This document shows, in pieces, positions 23,901 through 36,277 of a stretch of 64,000 bases of DNA. The notes below the pieces were generated by a model. It was given only the letters and a program-made list of their open reading frames with translations. It searched no databases and was not told the origin of the DNA. Every line of letters begins with the position of its first letter. Position 1 is the first letter of the stretch. Source of the DNA: Dillenia suffruticosa (taxonomy: Eukaryota > Streptophyta > Magnoliopsida > Dilleniales > Dilleniaceae); NCBI GenBank assembly GCA_033439265.1, contig JAVTVX010000017.1:1645001-1709000 (forward strand). The letters are read 5' to 3'. A program made the position numbers and the translations under genes.

Positions 23901-25273
23901 TCTCCTCACTTATCTTTAGTATCATATTGGAACGGTCTTGCAAAGATCGTGACACAGCAGCATTTTCAGCTGCAGATCTAAGAAGTTCCTGCTCCAGGTT
24001 GTCTATCTTTGCTTCAAGCTCGAGCTTAATTTTTTCACACTGCTTGGTTTTGGTAAGAATAACTTCCTGCAATTTGTGTTCATGGTCTTCTTTGAGATTC
24101 CTGATTTGTCGCATGCACTCTTTCAAGGCACCATCTAAATGAGATGCTCTATCTTCAGCTGTAACCTTTGCAAGTGTGACTGTTTCCAGATGATTTTTCA
24201 GTGATAAAGCCTCTGCTTCAGCCTTTTCCCAACCTGCAACAAATGAGAGAACTAGGTCAGAGAACCTTGAAGTCAAGTTGATCATGTCAACAGGTATTAC
24301 ATCCAGACAACAAATTATAGATATTCATGAGCATAGCATGCGTTGAGAACTTGAATAACTTGTATGAGCAAATCTCCCTTGATACCTGATACAGCTTCTT
24401 CAGCAACTTTGGCATGCTGCTTCACCAGATTTTCCTTGGTAGTAATCTCTGAATTAGCAGCTGACAGCTTGTCATTCAATTCATTTATTTGATCTTCGAG
24501 CGTCTTAACATGATCCTCGTAGGTCTTCACTTGTTCCTCTAACCCCGTGAGATGTGAATAGGACTCCACAGAGATTTGAACATAGTTTGGCTTTTTGTAG
24601 TTATCCTGTATAAAATTGGAAGAAAAGCAAACACAGGATATGCAAACAGTTAGTAGCTAAACCATCTAAGGAAAGGCTGGCAATTGCACAGGGGAATATC
24701 TGAGAGCTGAGAAATGAAACAGTAAAAAGGAAGATGTAGAGCCTCATAAGATATGGAGATGAAAGAGAAAAAAGCAAAAGAATTGGGTTTATATTGTCCA
24801 AAACACATAATAGGGCGAAATGAGAAAATTCCACACATTTTTCTCAAAACAATACAATGTTTATAAACTATTCTTGTCGCAGTCTTTTAATTCAACATTT
24901 ATGATGTCTTGAATTCCTCCACCAGAGTCATATATATATATTATCAAGTCATTCCCATGTGCATTTTAGAACTAGTTCTTGCCTGAATGCATGGGAGCAC
25001 TAATTAGGAGAAGAATATGTTGGATGCAAAAGGTGGCACCCACTGTGGTGCTCTAAGTCAAATAACATATAAAACACACTAAACCCAACATAAAATGTAC
25101 AGCTGAATATCTACAACAACACACATTTCAAAAGACTAATACACACTAAAAGATCAGATGAAACTAACCGAAGCAAGGGAAGCAGCAGCGGCGTCTGCAG
25201 CAGCAGCTGCTGCTTTCTCAGCAGAAACCTTATCAGAAGACTTCTTCTTCCAAGGCCATCCGCGCCGCTCCAT
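20925..25273 (-). CDS. FPP: Filament-like plant protein (FPP, DUF869 coiled-coil), 1028 aa
   Basis: Coding exons in transcript order: 25273-25169, 24605-24386, 24233-21953, 21638-21596 (43 nt) and 21362-20925. All introns are gt-ag and the frame is continuous: 3087 nt, 1028 aa. The start MERRGWPWKKKSSDK with a poly-Ala stretch (21-31) is typical for FPPs. A DNYKKPNYVQISVESY segment (36 on) and AVSGWEKAEAEAL with HLDGALKECMRQIRNLKE (about 105-160) are family signatures. Long heptad coiled coils run over about 55-310 and 345-395. KLEAECQRLRGLVKKRLP is at about 285-301 and a Ser/Pro/Arg patch near 328. An acidic variable middle follows, then a last coiled coil (about 760-870). ELAAAAEKLAECQETIFLLG and a basic Ser-rich tail (KRGFSRFFSSKGK) end the protein. 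No enzyme domain. A tomato FPP was found by binding MAF1 at the nuclear rim; broader function is poorly known. Two SAUR genes flank it, as I recall for At1g19835. Confidence 0.95.
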
Positions 25274-26640
25274 CCCCAACCTAAACTAACCTGCATTAGT
25301 ATAGGCAAGAACAACCATTAGGTGTTATCAACCAAGCAGAAAATGCAATGTAAAAAACTTCCTTGCACTATAGCAAGAGATGCAATAATACTTTTCCAAA
25401 AGGAATTGCCCATTAACCGAGAGCGACAAATCTGTCAATAGAATCGAATTTTCTGTATAATATTGAAATCCCAAATTAGAACAAACTATACATTCCACAG
25501 TATCGCACTAAGCACAAGCCTAAATCCTGTAGGAAACCAAGAATTAATCTCTATTGTGCTTACGAAAATTATGGTAATAATGAAAAACAGATTTAGCTGA
25601 ATGGCGTTGTAAGAATTCATACAATGCGTATTCCCTGAAAACCAAAATATTGAGGGGGGAGGGGAGGGAGGAAATTAAGGGGGAAAGGACAGGAGGAAAA
25701 AAATAAAGAGGTTAAAAAATTCCAAAATGCAGATAATATATAGGCGCCCAGTATAGACAGATTCAGGAGAATCAAACAAGTTGCCATATATGCTGGGTCT
25801 AATCAGTTGCTATCAAAAATCTAACCGAGATTGCTAGACTGATCGGTGTCTATCTAAGTCATCGGCAATCAAAAAACATCTAGAGAAATAGAGATACAGA
25901 TTTCACTATGAATTCAAATATGTGTGAAACAAAGTACAGAAATCAGACATTTAAACTTCGAGATCGATTCTCAGAGATACTGTCTTGGAGACCCAAAATC
26001 CGAGAATTCAAACAAACCCAAAAAGATTTAAAGAAAAAAGGAAAATTATACAAAGGAATTTACAAAAACCCATGTGGGAATTACGATATTTAACATTATC
26101 AAGAAAATGGAATCATAAAAAATATTTGAGATAGATACTCTGGACAACACACGTGAATCGGAATTAGTAACCGGAGAAGAGAAGCGAATGGGTCCGATTT
26201 TCACCAACGAATAATCGCTGTCGAATGAAAAATCATTGATCGGAATACTCAATTAAACCTTAAAATAATCCGACAAAACGAACCGGAAATCGAGCACCGA
26301 CATCATTGTAAGCCACAAAAATATCAAACAGCAAAAAAACTCGAAATCCTAAGAAAAAAATGAAAACATATACAGAAAACCCTTAGTTAGGATACTCTGG
26401 ATTTTCTAGTTTCACTCCTCTTTACTATCAACACAATCATCCACAATGAATCCGACATTGATTAATCATCAAAGCCCAAGGCGTGAAGAAGAGCCTAAGA
26501 TCAAATACCTACAAAAAATAAATAATAAAAAAAAGAGTTCGAACTTACCGGAAGTAATGTCGCTGTAGATTCTCGAGAGAAAAATAATGGGAACAAACAG
26601 AGGGGGGAAGAGAGAGAGGGAGAGGTTTGGATAAGTAAGT
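25274..26640 (-). promoter_or_regulatory. 5'UTR of the FPP gene with a 1.26-kb leader intron
   Basis: On the minus strand the start codon is preceded by only 17 nt of leader back to an acceptor (ctaatgcag, 25291-25299). A matching donor, CTTCCG|gtaagt, lies at 26549/26548, giving a 5'UTR intron of 1258 bp. The upstream non-coding exon runs from 26549 toward about 26,640 and is CT-rich (GA-rich on plus). Long leader introns often raise expression of plant genes. The transcription start is not determined. Confidence 0.6.
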
Positions 26641-26724
26641 TTGGTTAAATGTTCAACAATGAAGATCTGGAAGTCATTGAAAAATGAAGAAAATTATAGG
26701 GTGTGTTTTTCATCAGAAACAGAG

Positions 26725-26782
26725 AAGGGGAAGGGGGGAGGGGGAGAGAGAGAGGGGGGGGGGTGGTGTTGGAAGTGGTGGT
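26725..26782 (+). promoter_or_regulatory. G-rich/GA tract next to the FPP promoter
   Basis: Repeated GGGG blocks mixed with GAGAGA, ending in about 10 G and GTGGTG. It is quadruplex-capable on the plus strand (template strand of FPP), about 180-230 bp upstream of the leader donor, hence near or just upstream of the likely start of transcription. Confidence 0.45.
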
Positions 26783-28131
26783 GGGTGGTACTGAAAATAT
26801 GTAGCGTTAGGTGTCGCTTAAAAGGTGAGACGTTGTAGAAGCTCCAAAACAGAAAACCCGTCACGTCCGACCCTTTTCTATTTTTTTTCAAAAATAAATA
26901 AAAAATAAATTTCAAAATCTTTTCCTCCGAATTTTTTTAATATTCATTCCAGATGCTGCAGTATGAAGGCAGATTAAAATAATCCCTTGTTTGACGATTT
27001 TACCCTTAACCAATCCACTAAATGCCAAATAGCTCCCAGAACCAGAACGCTTGTGGTGGAAGCAAAAAAAAATGAGCTGTATCCGACGTTGGCCCATGTA
27101 AATTGACTTTGGGGTTGGACCACCGTTATTTGCACTGCACCACAAAACACAGACTCATTTCATATCAATCACCACCACTGATCAAATCTGATTTCATCCA
27201 ATGTGGGCCGTTTGATTTCCTATTTGGGTCTTTTTTTTTTTTTTCTCCTTCCCCATTTTTGGCTCTTTCTTGGAAATGGGTCTAGTCTTTTTGAATTGAC
27301 GAACCATCGCATTAAAATGTATTCCTAAGACATAATTAATGCTATAAACATCCTTTTATCTCTTATTAGGCCCGAACATGAGTTAATGTCTCATCTAAAC
27401 ATTTCCTGAAATTAGATTTTCAAAAACAGCAAAAGAAGAAGATAAAGCTAATGCACCATAGCTGAAATGCTACGGTCTCCTTCCACGTATACTTCTTGAA
27501 TTTAAATCTCTTTTATATAACAAAAGAAAAAGATAAATGATGTTATACTTTATTTATTATTATTATTTTTATCATATTCTATTAGATTTAGATGAACTTT
27601 CCCGGTAGCTTGATATGGTAGCTCTTAGACATTTTATTTTAGTCGAGGATTGATTAAATTATTTACGGAGTACTGTTATATTCCGTTAGCTGTATACGAA
27701 TTTTTCTCTCATTATTTAGTCAGAGTAACTAGTTGTCTTCCTCTGCCATGAGATTGATATCTCATCCAACACTACTGATTTTATTAACATTTTTTATGGG
27801 TTCAGGGTTACCTATTGACTTGTCTACTCTTCTGCCATAGGATTGATTGGGTACCATCCATCGAGATTGGCCTTTGGCTCGAGAATTTGTACTGGTAATT
27901 ACTTTATAAATTTAAATATTTATCTGCTTCCTTGCATTGCATGCTGCAGCATATCTGTGGCCACTTGTGGCTTTTAAATTCTCTGCTAGCCAAGCGTGAC
28001 GGTGTGTATTAATTAAGGTCAACAAAAACGAAGTCTATGACTTTGTTGAACTATTTATTGTTTGAAAAAGGTTAAGAATTTCAGTATTGTCGTGTGATTC
28101 AATTCACAAGTTTTTACATGTTAATTCTCAT
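26783..28131. other. Spacer upstream of FPP, no gene seen
   Basis: AT-rich beyond the promoter. No open frame with family resemblance. A T-run lies at 27231-27242. Confidence 0.35.
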
Positions 28132-28205
28132 TGATATATTTTAATTAATTTTTAAATAGAAATTTATTTGAATCCACTAAAATATATTAATCATTCAATT
28201 AAAAA
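28132..28205. repeat. Dispersed AT-rich inverted-repeat motif, copy 1
   Basis: Reads GATATATTTTAATTAATTTT, then a spacer, then TAAAATATATTAATC; the two ends are inverted relative to each other. A related segment with the same order lies at 38658-38726. It is probably a short fold-back element. Confidence 0.5.
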
Positions 28206-28800
28206 TTAATCAAAAGATTTAGATATTTTCAATTTTGTATTTCAAAACAATTGAAGGATCGGGGATCTGTATCAATTTCTAAAGTCATGTATTTATTTCC
28301 ACAATAAAAATATCGAGAGTTATCCCCTCAGATAATCAAACATGAAAATCTGGATATTTGAAAGTGCCCAACTTCAAAAACACAAGAACAGCTGCACTAA
28401 ATGGTGCATAGGAGCATTCTTTCATTATGATCGATTTCTTGTGTTTCAAACAAACATTATGGGGCCTTTAGTAAAGGTCAAAGGATTGGGTTGGAGGAGT
28501 GTAGGGCAAAAATTGTTGCCCATAACCTGGGCTGCACCTGCTTTTTACTTCGCTTATCTTCTTCCCCAAAATAGCCCCCCCCCCCACCCCCCCACCCTTC
28601 TCTTCTTCTGCAGAAACAGCATAAGAGCTACTAAAAGAACTTCCCAAACATAATTAAATTAGAAATTTTAGAAACCATCATCTTACTGTACATAGGCAAA
28701 ATTTATTTTAAATATATAATAATTTATAAATTACACACATCATCGAACAAATACAAAATGAATTCTAAGCGCATATATACTATAACTTTGCGGTCTCTAA
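28206..28800. other. Spacer, no gene seen
   Basis: Includes interrupted C-runs near 28577-28596. The open frame at 28342-28653 has no family resemblance. Confidence 0.3.
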
Positions 28801-28871
28801 TTTTTAATTTAATTTTAATTTAATTTTAATTTAATTTTAATTTAATTTTAATTTAATTTTAATTTAATTTT
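28801..28871. repeat. Minisatellite, 11-bp unit TTTTAATTTAA, about six copies
   Basis: Near-perfect head-to-tail copies, all A/T. No function visible. Confidence 0.85.
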
Positions 28872-29800
28872 TTTATGTCTTGGTATTTTCCTTTCATCCA
28901 AATTGAATTTGCAATTTCATACCTTCGCTTGGCTTTAAATACCAACTTTTCCAGGCCTTTCAATGCCCTGTGGGCCTGTTTGATATGAATTTGTATATTT
29001 GCATGTGAAGTGAATGCGTATCAAATTATTATGAACAGACTTTTCATGTCCTTGAGAGTGCTGGTCATTTAATTTTTAAATGCCGTACAACCATGTGTTG
29101 GGAGGATCAATTCAAGCATGGAGGAGAGAAGGGGAGAATAGGCAAGTGCCTCTGTAAAATTAACAAAAGAAAGAAAATTTTAATTTTAAAATTATAATCA
29201 AATTTAATTTGTATTCTGAAAATTAGAACTTATATTTCCTGATATTATAACTTTAATCATATGGTATATTTGCTCTCTTAATATAAACTTTTAATTTCAC
29301 TTCGATTTTAAACATGATCAGGCGAATACAATGGGTTACGGTATGAAATAATACTCAAGCTTAGCATCAAATTTTTTCATTTGGTATTTTTCACTATGTT
29401 GTGTCCTATAAAATTTTTGAGTTATTTTAAACTATACTTTCTACATTTTAATGAAATGATTAATTTAAATTAGATTCATGTTATATCAAACTTAACAGAA
29501 GCTCAATTAAATTTGCATTGGAGAAAGAGTTTCCTTTTCAAGGTCATCTCTAAAATATAATTGAAAATAAGAAGGAGAAAAACAGATTCCCTTGGCATGC
29601 ATGAATACATTTACTCGCAAGAGCTATCTCTATGAATTCAATATTATCATAAATGGATTGTTGTTAAAAAAATGAACTCGGAATTTTATCAGAAAAATCA
29701 TAACCATTTTGTATAAAACAACATTTATGTGTTGTGGGTGAAATTTTAATATTTTGTTATAGTTAATATCTAAATAATTTTTTGAGTAAGACAAATTATA
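28872..29800. other. AT-rich spacer, no gene seen
   Basis: No open frame or recognised repeat. Confidence 0.35.
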
Positions 29801-29815
29801 AAATTCTTTCTCTAT

Positions 29816-29964
29816 TTTTTTTTATTTTCATCATCAATATCATGAATTTACTCGACTAATCTGATTCAAGTATTGTGGAATCCGTTTCCCAAATCATTTT
29901 TCATCATTCCCGAAACTCGAATTCAAGATCTCTGATCCGATCATTCAATTCAAAAGAATTTAAT
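29816..29964 (-). mobile_element. SINE copy, 149 bp, minus orientation
   Basis: Perfect 15-bp target-site duplication AAATTCTTTCTCTAT at 29801-29815 and 29965-29979. T-run at the left (A-tail). On the minus strand it carries TTGAATTGAATGATCGGATC, a B-box-like TTGAATTCGAG, and CTTGAATCAGATTAGTCGAG before the tail. Shorter than the 213-bp type. Confidence 0.85.
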
Positions 29965-29979
29965 AAATTCTTTCTCTAT

Positions 29980-31093
29980 ATATATAATATAAGAATGTAA
30001 AATATAATATATTTATTTTTCTCCCTTAACACGGTGGCGAGTGAAAGATTTTTATTAGAATAATATTTTTTTTATATAATCATCAAAATTGTATAATACG
30101 TGGTTTACTTGTTTACAAGTAGCCTATAATTTTTTTTTCTTTTTCGCGGAGAAAATATATATATTATGGTGTTAAAGACGAGATTGATTAGCTCGCAAAA
30201 GAGGCACCTTCACTTGGGTCTCTTCTTCCGGCAAGGTGACAAGTGGTGGAGAAAGATGGCCTAAATCCCTGCGTTGCTGTCGGGGTTTCGTTGTGTAAAT
30301 GTGAAATGACCGCAGCCATATTGCGTCTTCCAATAGGTTCTCTTAGAGCGAAATGACAAAAAATGCCCCAGCCACCGGGCCTATATTAAGAGGGCAGTAG
30401 GGGTATTTGCTGTCACGAGGTTAGAGTTATTTGCACGATGCAATGCAGCGAAGAAGCAGTGCGGCGAAAAAAAACTGATGCCTCGACCTCCGCTGCAGAT
30501 CTGAGTCTACGGCTATATATCAATAGGCATAAGTTGGTCAACTCCCCCCCCCCTCTCTCTCTCTCTCTCTCCCCATCTGACCTTTCGATTAGACACCCTC
30601 TAACTTTGGTTTCTTGACATGTTACTTTCAAGGACCAAATTAGATAAAAATCTACTTTCAAAATTCAAATGTTATTTCCATGATGTTTTCTCTTTCCTGG
30701 TAAGCATGAAATGATTAGGATCCTTTTTTTTTACCTTTACAGAAAAAATTCGTCTGAGTAGAAAAAATTTTTCATGACAAACTTGCTTTGCAAAGCATTT
30801 TTTAAGAAAATATTTTCTTCGAAAAATATCCAAATATTGTTATTTTAACAGGTGGGTTTGCCAATGATTTGCAAATATAATCGGATCCGTTTAAAAGAAT
30901 TACCAAAAATTAAATGAAGTAATATTGTATTGTATCGACTAATTCAATTAAATATCAAAATAAATTAAAATTTTTATTAATAAAAAAATATTATACAAAT
31001 TAGTTATTTGAACATTTTGTGTTATATAGAATTGTTGGGTATCCATTAAGTATATTTATTCTAAATTTGTATGATATTTTTATTGCTTTTTAA
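29980..31093. other. Spacer with a C-run/(CT)n tract, no gene seen
   Basis: C-run joined to (CT)n at about 30544-30572. 30,160-30,520 is GC-richer but has no recognised frame. 30,720-30,850 is an AT-rich, partly palindromic stretch. Confidence 0.3.
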
Positions 31094-31107
31094 CTTATAA
31101 AATTAAT

Positions 31108-31320
31108 ATCAACGTAGATTGATTCAATTGGATGTGGCGTTGATTATTTTTAAATATGATCGAGATTCGACTCTCGTTTAGAGTATCGGACTTTTATATG
31201 TATGGAGCGTTCTCTATTGGGAGATCCGCCTTTCAAAAAGTGTCACTGCAGCTGTCGGTTCAGATTAGTCGGGACTAAATCCCAGATATCGAATGGTGTC
31301 CAAAATATAATAAAAAAAAA
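31108..31320 (+). mobile_element. tRNA-type SINE, 213 bp, plus orientation
   Basis: Perfect 14-bp target-site duplication CTTATAAAATTAAT at 31094-31107 and 31321-31334. Starts with GATTCAATTGGATGTGG (A-box-like), B-box-like GAGATTCGACTC, GTATCGGACTTTTATATG, a GTTCTCTATTGGGAG block, GATTAGTCGGGACTAAATCC, AGATATCGAATGGTGTCC and an A-tail. Same length as the copy at 10826-11038. Confidence 0.92.
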
Positions 31321-31334
31321 CTTATAAAATTAAT

Positions 31335-32850
31335 TATCATGAGAAATCATCGTCAAAACCTGTTTTATTTGATAATTTGCCCTGGGAATTGGTTTCATCT
31401 ATCCCCCTGGAAGAATAGATAGAAACAAAGAAAAGCGTTAGCAAAATTATAAACAAAACCCAACCAGAGAATGCCATTTAAGGGAATGAGGAGGGTTGGG
31501 CAGATTGAATAGGACCCAGCTTGTCAGTCGTGAGCATCCAAAAGTCCAAACACGGCTTTCAGAAAACCAATAGCATATTGGGTCATTTCTCAGATTTGGA
31601 TGCTGGTTGTCACCCACACGCACTGTTATCATTGCGGTTTCGATGTTACTTTCATCAGTTCCCTCGAGACTTTTGCAGCCAAGGAATGGGTAATTTACGC
31701 CTCTGACGCCAAGCTCTCGCACAAATAATTTAAGATAATAAATTGAATATAAATTTCAAATTTAGAAATCAATCATTTTATAGACTAATGTAGGAGTTTC
31801 GTATATTTATTTCTCGTTTTAATTTTGTGATACGTTTTATATTGATTATTAATCTATCGTAATTCTTCTCTTTTACATGGTCTTGAAATTGACCATAACA
31901 GAATTATATCCATGTAATTTACATAAAAAGAAAAAAATTAAAGAGACATTCTTGATTTCACTCACTCGGTAAAAATTGCAATACTAATTGTTTTACTTTA
32001 TTTTCTAAAGTTAGATTTACAAAAAAAAAAAAAGGATGTTACGATTCAAACACTATGTGAATAACTCAATCATTCATTTTTCTCATTTGCTCTGTGATAA
32101 TTAGGAAGGTCTCTTCAGCATGGAAGTCTATATCTATATTTAACTAGACATGCATTTATCAACGTTTAATGATTATAATGACCGAATATTAAATTATTTT
32201 AATTAAAATCTCTAAATTAAGTATTGTAAATAGAAAAATAAAATTTAAAAGAATTAATTTTTAAATTAGATTTTATAACTGTTTAAATTAAATTAGTTAA
32301 ATTTTGAAATATCGATAATCAAATAAAAAAAAAAAAAAACCTTGACATACATTTACGTGAAAGCTAGTTCTTTATTCTTATGCTCTTATGCTAATGCGAT
32401 CTATATTTGGTTATACAATGTTTTTTAAAAGCTTTGCAAATAAAAGGAATATATGATTCATATTTATATCAATTTACGAGTTCTTTTGCAACATTTAATA
32501 GAGGAATTACTTCGTACTTACCATGCTGGAGTACGGTAGTAGCACGTGGCGTCAAGGTAATTGAGATGAAGCACTGAGAGATAAATATGGTTCGGTTGGT
32601 GAGAGACCCGTGTTTAAGGCCTATGGGACCCTTTTCCAACGCCCAACAGAGAAACCCCCCCCCCCCAAAAAAAAAATCCAGATAAATTTTGGTATGTTTA
32701 GCATTTTTGTTATTAAAATGTTCATAACATAAATATTGAAAATATTATATCTCTTCTTTTTAAATTAAAAAGAGTAATTTCGGTACTTAAATAGAATTAA
32801 AAAAAAATGATAATTAGTTTTATCTTTCATGCACAAATTGCCCTATAACA
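31335..32850. other. AT-rich spacer, no gene seen
   Basis: 31,440-31,720 is somewhat GC-richer with overlapping frames on both strands that match nothing I know. The rest is AT-rich with A-runs. Confidence 0.3.
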
Positions 32851-32887
32851 TGCGTGTGTGTGTGTGTGTGTGTGCGTGTGTGTGTGT
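32851..32887. repeat. (TG)n microsatellite
   Basis: GTGTGT repeats with one C interruption in each half. Confidence 0.85.
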
Positions 32888-33496
32888 ATTAAAAAAAACA
32901 TATTATTGCATAAAAATATATAGGAATGAAAAGAATAGGGCTAATGACAATTATGATAAATTAAAGCCTAACACTCCAAAAAGTGTTTCTCTAATATTTA
33001 ATTTGTGTGATAGTTATTATTTAAAATTTTATTAATACAACACCAATACATACAACACCCTTGTTGAAGTCCAGACTCCAGAGTCATTGCTTGCATGGAA
33101 ATGTCGGCTTCATCATACATCTCTCTCTCTCTCTCTCAGTCACGGCTCTAGTCCACGTTGTTTTGTTTGTAAAAGAGTTTCTTCTTGGCCAAGCGGTACA
33201 AGAGTTTCATTCCTCCTTAATAACCAAAGTTAAGTTTTGAAAAAAAAAATGTACATTTTTAATGATATTTAAAAAAAAAAATAAATGTATTAAAAATATT
33301 AATAAAATTTTTAAATACTATTAATTTCTAAAAAGTGTAATTCTATATTTACCATCACTCTATATTATATTTCATGTTATAGTATACATTTTTTTTTTTT
33401 GGAATTATTTAGTAAAACTGATTATATGGTTTTTTTATTTTTTTAGTAATAATGATATATTTTATAGTATTATTTGTGAAAGCTATATAGAGCTGG

Positions 33497-33500
<4 letters not shown>
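32888..33500. other. AT-rich spacer, no gene seen
   Basis: Contains a short (TC)n run at about 33120-33138 and several A- and T-runs. Confidence 0.3.
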
Positions 33501-33548
<48 letters not shown>

Positions 33549-33549
33549 A
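33501..33549. repeat. (AG)20 joined to a run of nine G
   Basis: A pure purine strand of about 49 nt. It is a compound tract like those at 17068, 26725 and 50383. Confidence 0.9.
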
Positions 33550-36186
33550 GTAGGATCCAAGGAAGTTAAGCTAGAAAAGGGACAGATGGTCCCCTACATC
33601 CACACGATGAGGGTTGCCAAATTGTAACCAAAGTGCTTTTCTCCTTTGACCCTTTTCCCTGATGGGGCCCACAATAACACTTTTGTCTCACTGTGTCAGT
33701 GCCACGTTTCCGTGGAAAGCAACCCCCCGATAGCCCCCCTTTCCCTCCTTTTCATCCGAATGAGCCATTCCGTCGGCAGAGGCATTCATCAACAATTCAT
33801 CCCTTTCCTTGAATATCTTTTTTCTTAAAAAAAAAAAAAAAATTTTCCAATAATTGAAAGGAAAAAAAAAAAAAAAGAAACTTACTAAATTGACGAATCT
33901 AGCCTCCACAATAGTCGAAACCCCTTGTAATTCCTCTTTCCAGTGTCGGTGCATTTCATGAACCTTTTGGCTGCAACTCAAAAATTACTTATGCAAAATA
34001 TGGAATGCATTTGTTTGGGACTAATTTCAACAAAAACAAGGAGTCATTTCATTTCAATTAAAAATATTTTAAATAATATTACACAAAATAAAATTTAGAC
34101 AAATTAAATTAAGTTGAGATTTTCTAAATACAGTATTCATATCAAATATTAAATAATGACCATATTAAAAATGGGGAATATCAAATTTATTTTTTTCTTA
34201 TGAGACTTAAAAATGGCAAAGAGAAGAAATGGAGAGCACAAGTTGAAGCTCAAGGCCTGCGATAGGAAGGGTGTCCCATATTAATTTCTGAAAAAAACAT
34301 ATGTTGGGTCCTTTGTTGATGCTAGGTACCAACAAACTATTGTAATACGTGATTTTCAAAGAGAAATGTCATGAGACCAACTGGACCAGACCCTGAATAC
34401 AGCCACCAAGTTTACTTCACATGATTTAATGATCATTAGTAGTGGACCCCTTTTTTTAAGTGCAAGGCGATACCATCAAGGACCAACCTAAATATTTGTT
34501 TACATCCCACACTAGGCCCCCAGTCATTTTCTCGTCCCACTCCATTTAATTATCTAAACCCTTTTCCATAAACATCATTATTCAATGCTTGGTCCTCTTA
34601 GACTCTCTCATCTAATCCAAGTTGTTCCTAATTAAACTATCGGAATTAGTAAAAATGATGCATATATGGGGTCGTATTTTATTACAATTAAGATAAATAA
34701 ATTTATAAGAATTTATTGAATTATTTATTTTATTATTATTATTTTTTTGGTGGGTGCAATGTCTTGATGTAAAGTGAAAAGTGTATAAAAGATGGATAAT
34801 ATTAAGAGCATCAAACACTTTTGTGAAGAGAAATTGCATAGCTCGGTTGACAGCTGCAACGAAAGGGCATCTACGAATAAAATACAAGTGACTTTAGGAG
34901 AAGCGAACGGGGTACAGATAAGACATTAGACAAGGAGGAGTGGTCAATTTGTGCGCTCAATATATTATAATGCTTTTGCTTCCACACATAAATAATAATA
35001 ATAAAATAATTTCACTTACGTTACAGCTTCAAACTTTTGAGTTTAATCCCTAAAAGTCTGTTTATGGCACCGTGTCATGAATGGTCTAAATGGGAACCGT
35101 CTATTACAAGCTACCAGTCTGCGATATATTCTATGTGAAAATAATATTACCAAGATTAAATAAATTAAAAATCTAATACATTTACTTTTGTTATTATTTT
35201 ATTTATTTTTTCTCTCTCTCCTATCTCATATATTGATTTTTCAAACATTCAATTCAAAATTTAAAATTAAGACTCAATTAATGAATTATCGTTGTTGTTA
35301 AGATAATTTCATGGTTTTAAACATCGCTGGGAAAAGAAAATTGTTCAATACTTTTTAGCTTTGATTTCGGTTTGGCAGTATTGTGTAAGGTAAGAGGTTG
35401 AGGTTTGATTTTTCAGAACTTTATCCCCCCCCCCCCCAACAATCGGGTAACCCGACACATTGCCTGCATGCATTTCCACCTTTCTGATATGACTGATTTG
35501 TTGTATATTCTAGCCTAGTACACACCCAAATCAAGAAAAAGTCATTAAAAATATAAGCATGCTACTGTTATATTCTAAAACCTAGGATAAATAAAAACAA
35601 ATTAAAATTTTATTTTATTTTATTTTATTTATAATGGCATTTTAGAGGTTTTTAAATTACACATGGGGGTTTGTTAAAGTAGGATTCATCGGTGTGTAAA
35701 AATTTATGCGAATAATTTTTTTTTTGTTGATATTTAATAAATATGTTAATACATATAAATATTAGTTGTTAAAATTATTACTACAATAAAAGAAAGGGTA
35801 TATTCTTAATAGGAGAGCCTTGATTTAAATTGCCAGCTCATATCAAGAACTGTGCTCTTATCTTCTTCTTTTTCTTACGTTTTGAATTAAATTAAAACGA
35901 ATATATCTAAAAGTCATATCTTAAAAAGAAATTTTCACAAATTTAATGCACTCCAATTCTTCTGTATTGATTCAAAAATAGAATTTTTGTTTAGCTTATT
36001 TGTAGCTATTCCTAAGAATCATTTGACTCGTGGTAAGGAGGACATCATGTCATCAATATAATATAGCACGGGAATTAAGACTGGTAGGGCACAATTTTTA
36101 GAATTATGATATATATTTGGTCCAACCGGCCGGAGGGGGGGGACCCCAAGCAATTATATAATTACACCCGAATATCCACTCCATAG
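33550..36186. other. Spacer, no gene seen
   Basis: 33,590-33,790 is moderately GC-rich. The rest is AT-rich with scattered homopolymers. The minus frame at 34612-34887 follows a T-run ending GGTGGGTGC and might be a decayed LINE 3' end, but I cannot support that. Confidence 0.3.
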
Positions 36187-36200
36187 ATATTCAATATTCA

Positions 36201-36263
36201 TCCAAATTAATTGAATTAAAATTCTAGATATCGGACGGTATTCAAAATATGATATTAAAAAAA
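36201..36263 (+). mobile_element. 5'-truncated SINE, 63 bp, plus orientation
   Basis: 14-bp duplication ATATTCAATATTCA at 36187-36200 and 36264-36277. The insert has only the 3' part of the 213-bp SINE: AGATATCGGACGGTATTC, AAAATATGA and an A-tail. The flank itself is repetitive (ATATTCA), so the exact border may shift by a few bases. Confidence 0.75.
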
Positions 36264-36277
36264 ATATTCAATATTCA

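Noticed and set aside
22223-24142. Several plus-strand frames within the FPP gene
   Set aside because: Antisense shadows of the large FPP exon.
34612-34887. Possible LINE 3' end after the T-run at about 34742
   Set aside because: The GGTGGGTGC after the T-run fits, but no RNase H motif is readable and no duplication was found.
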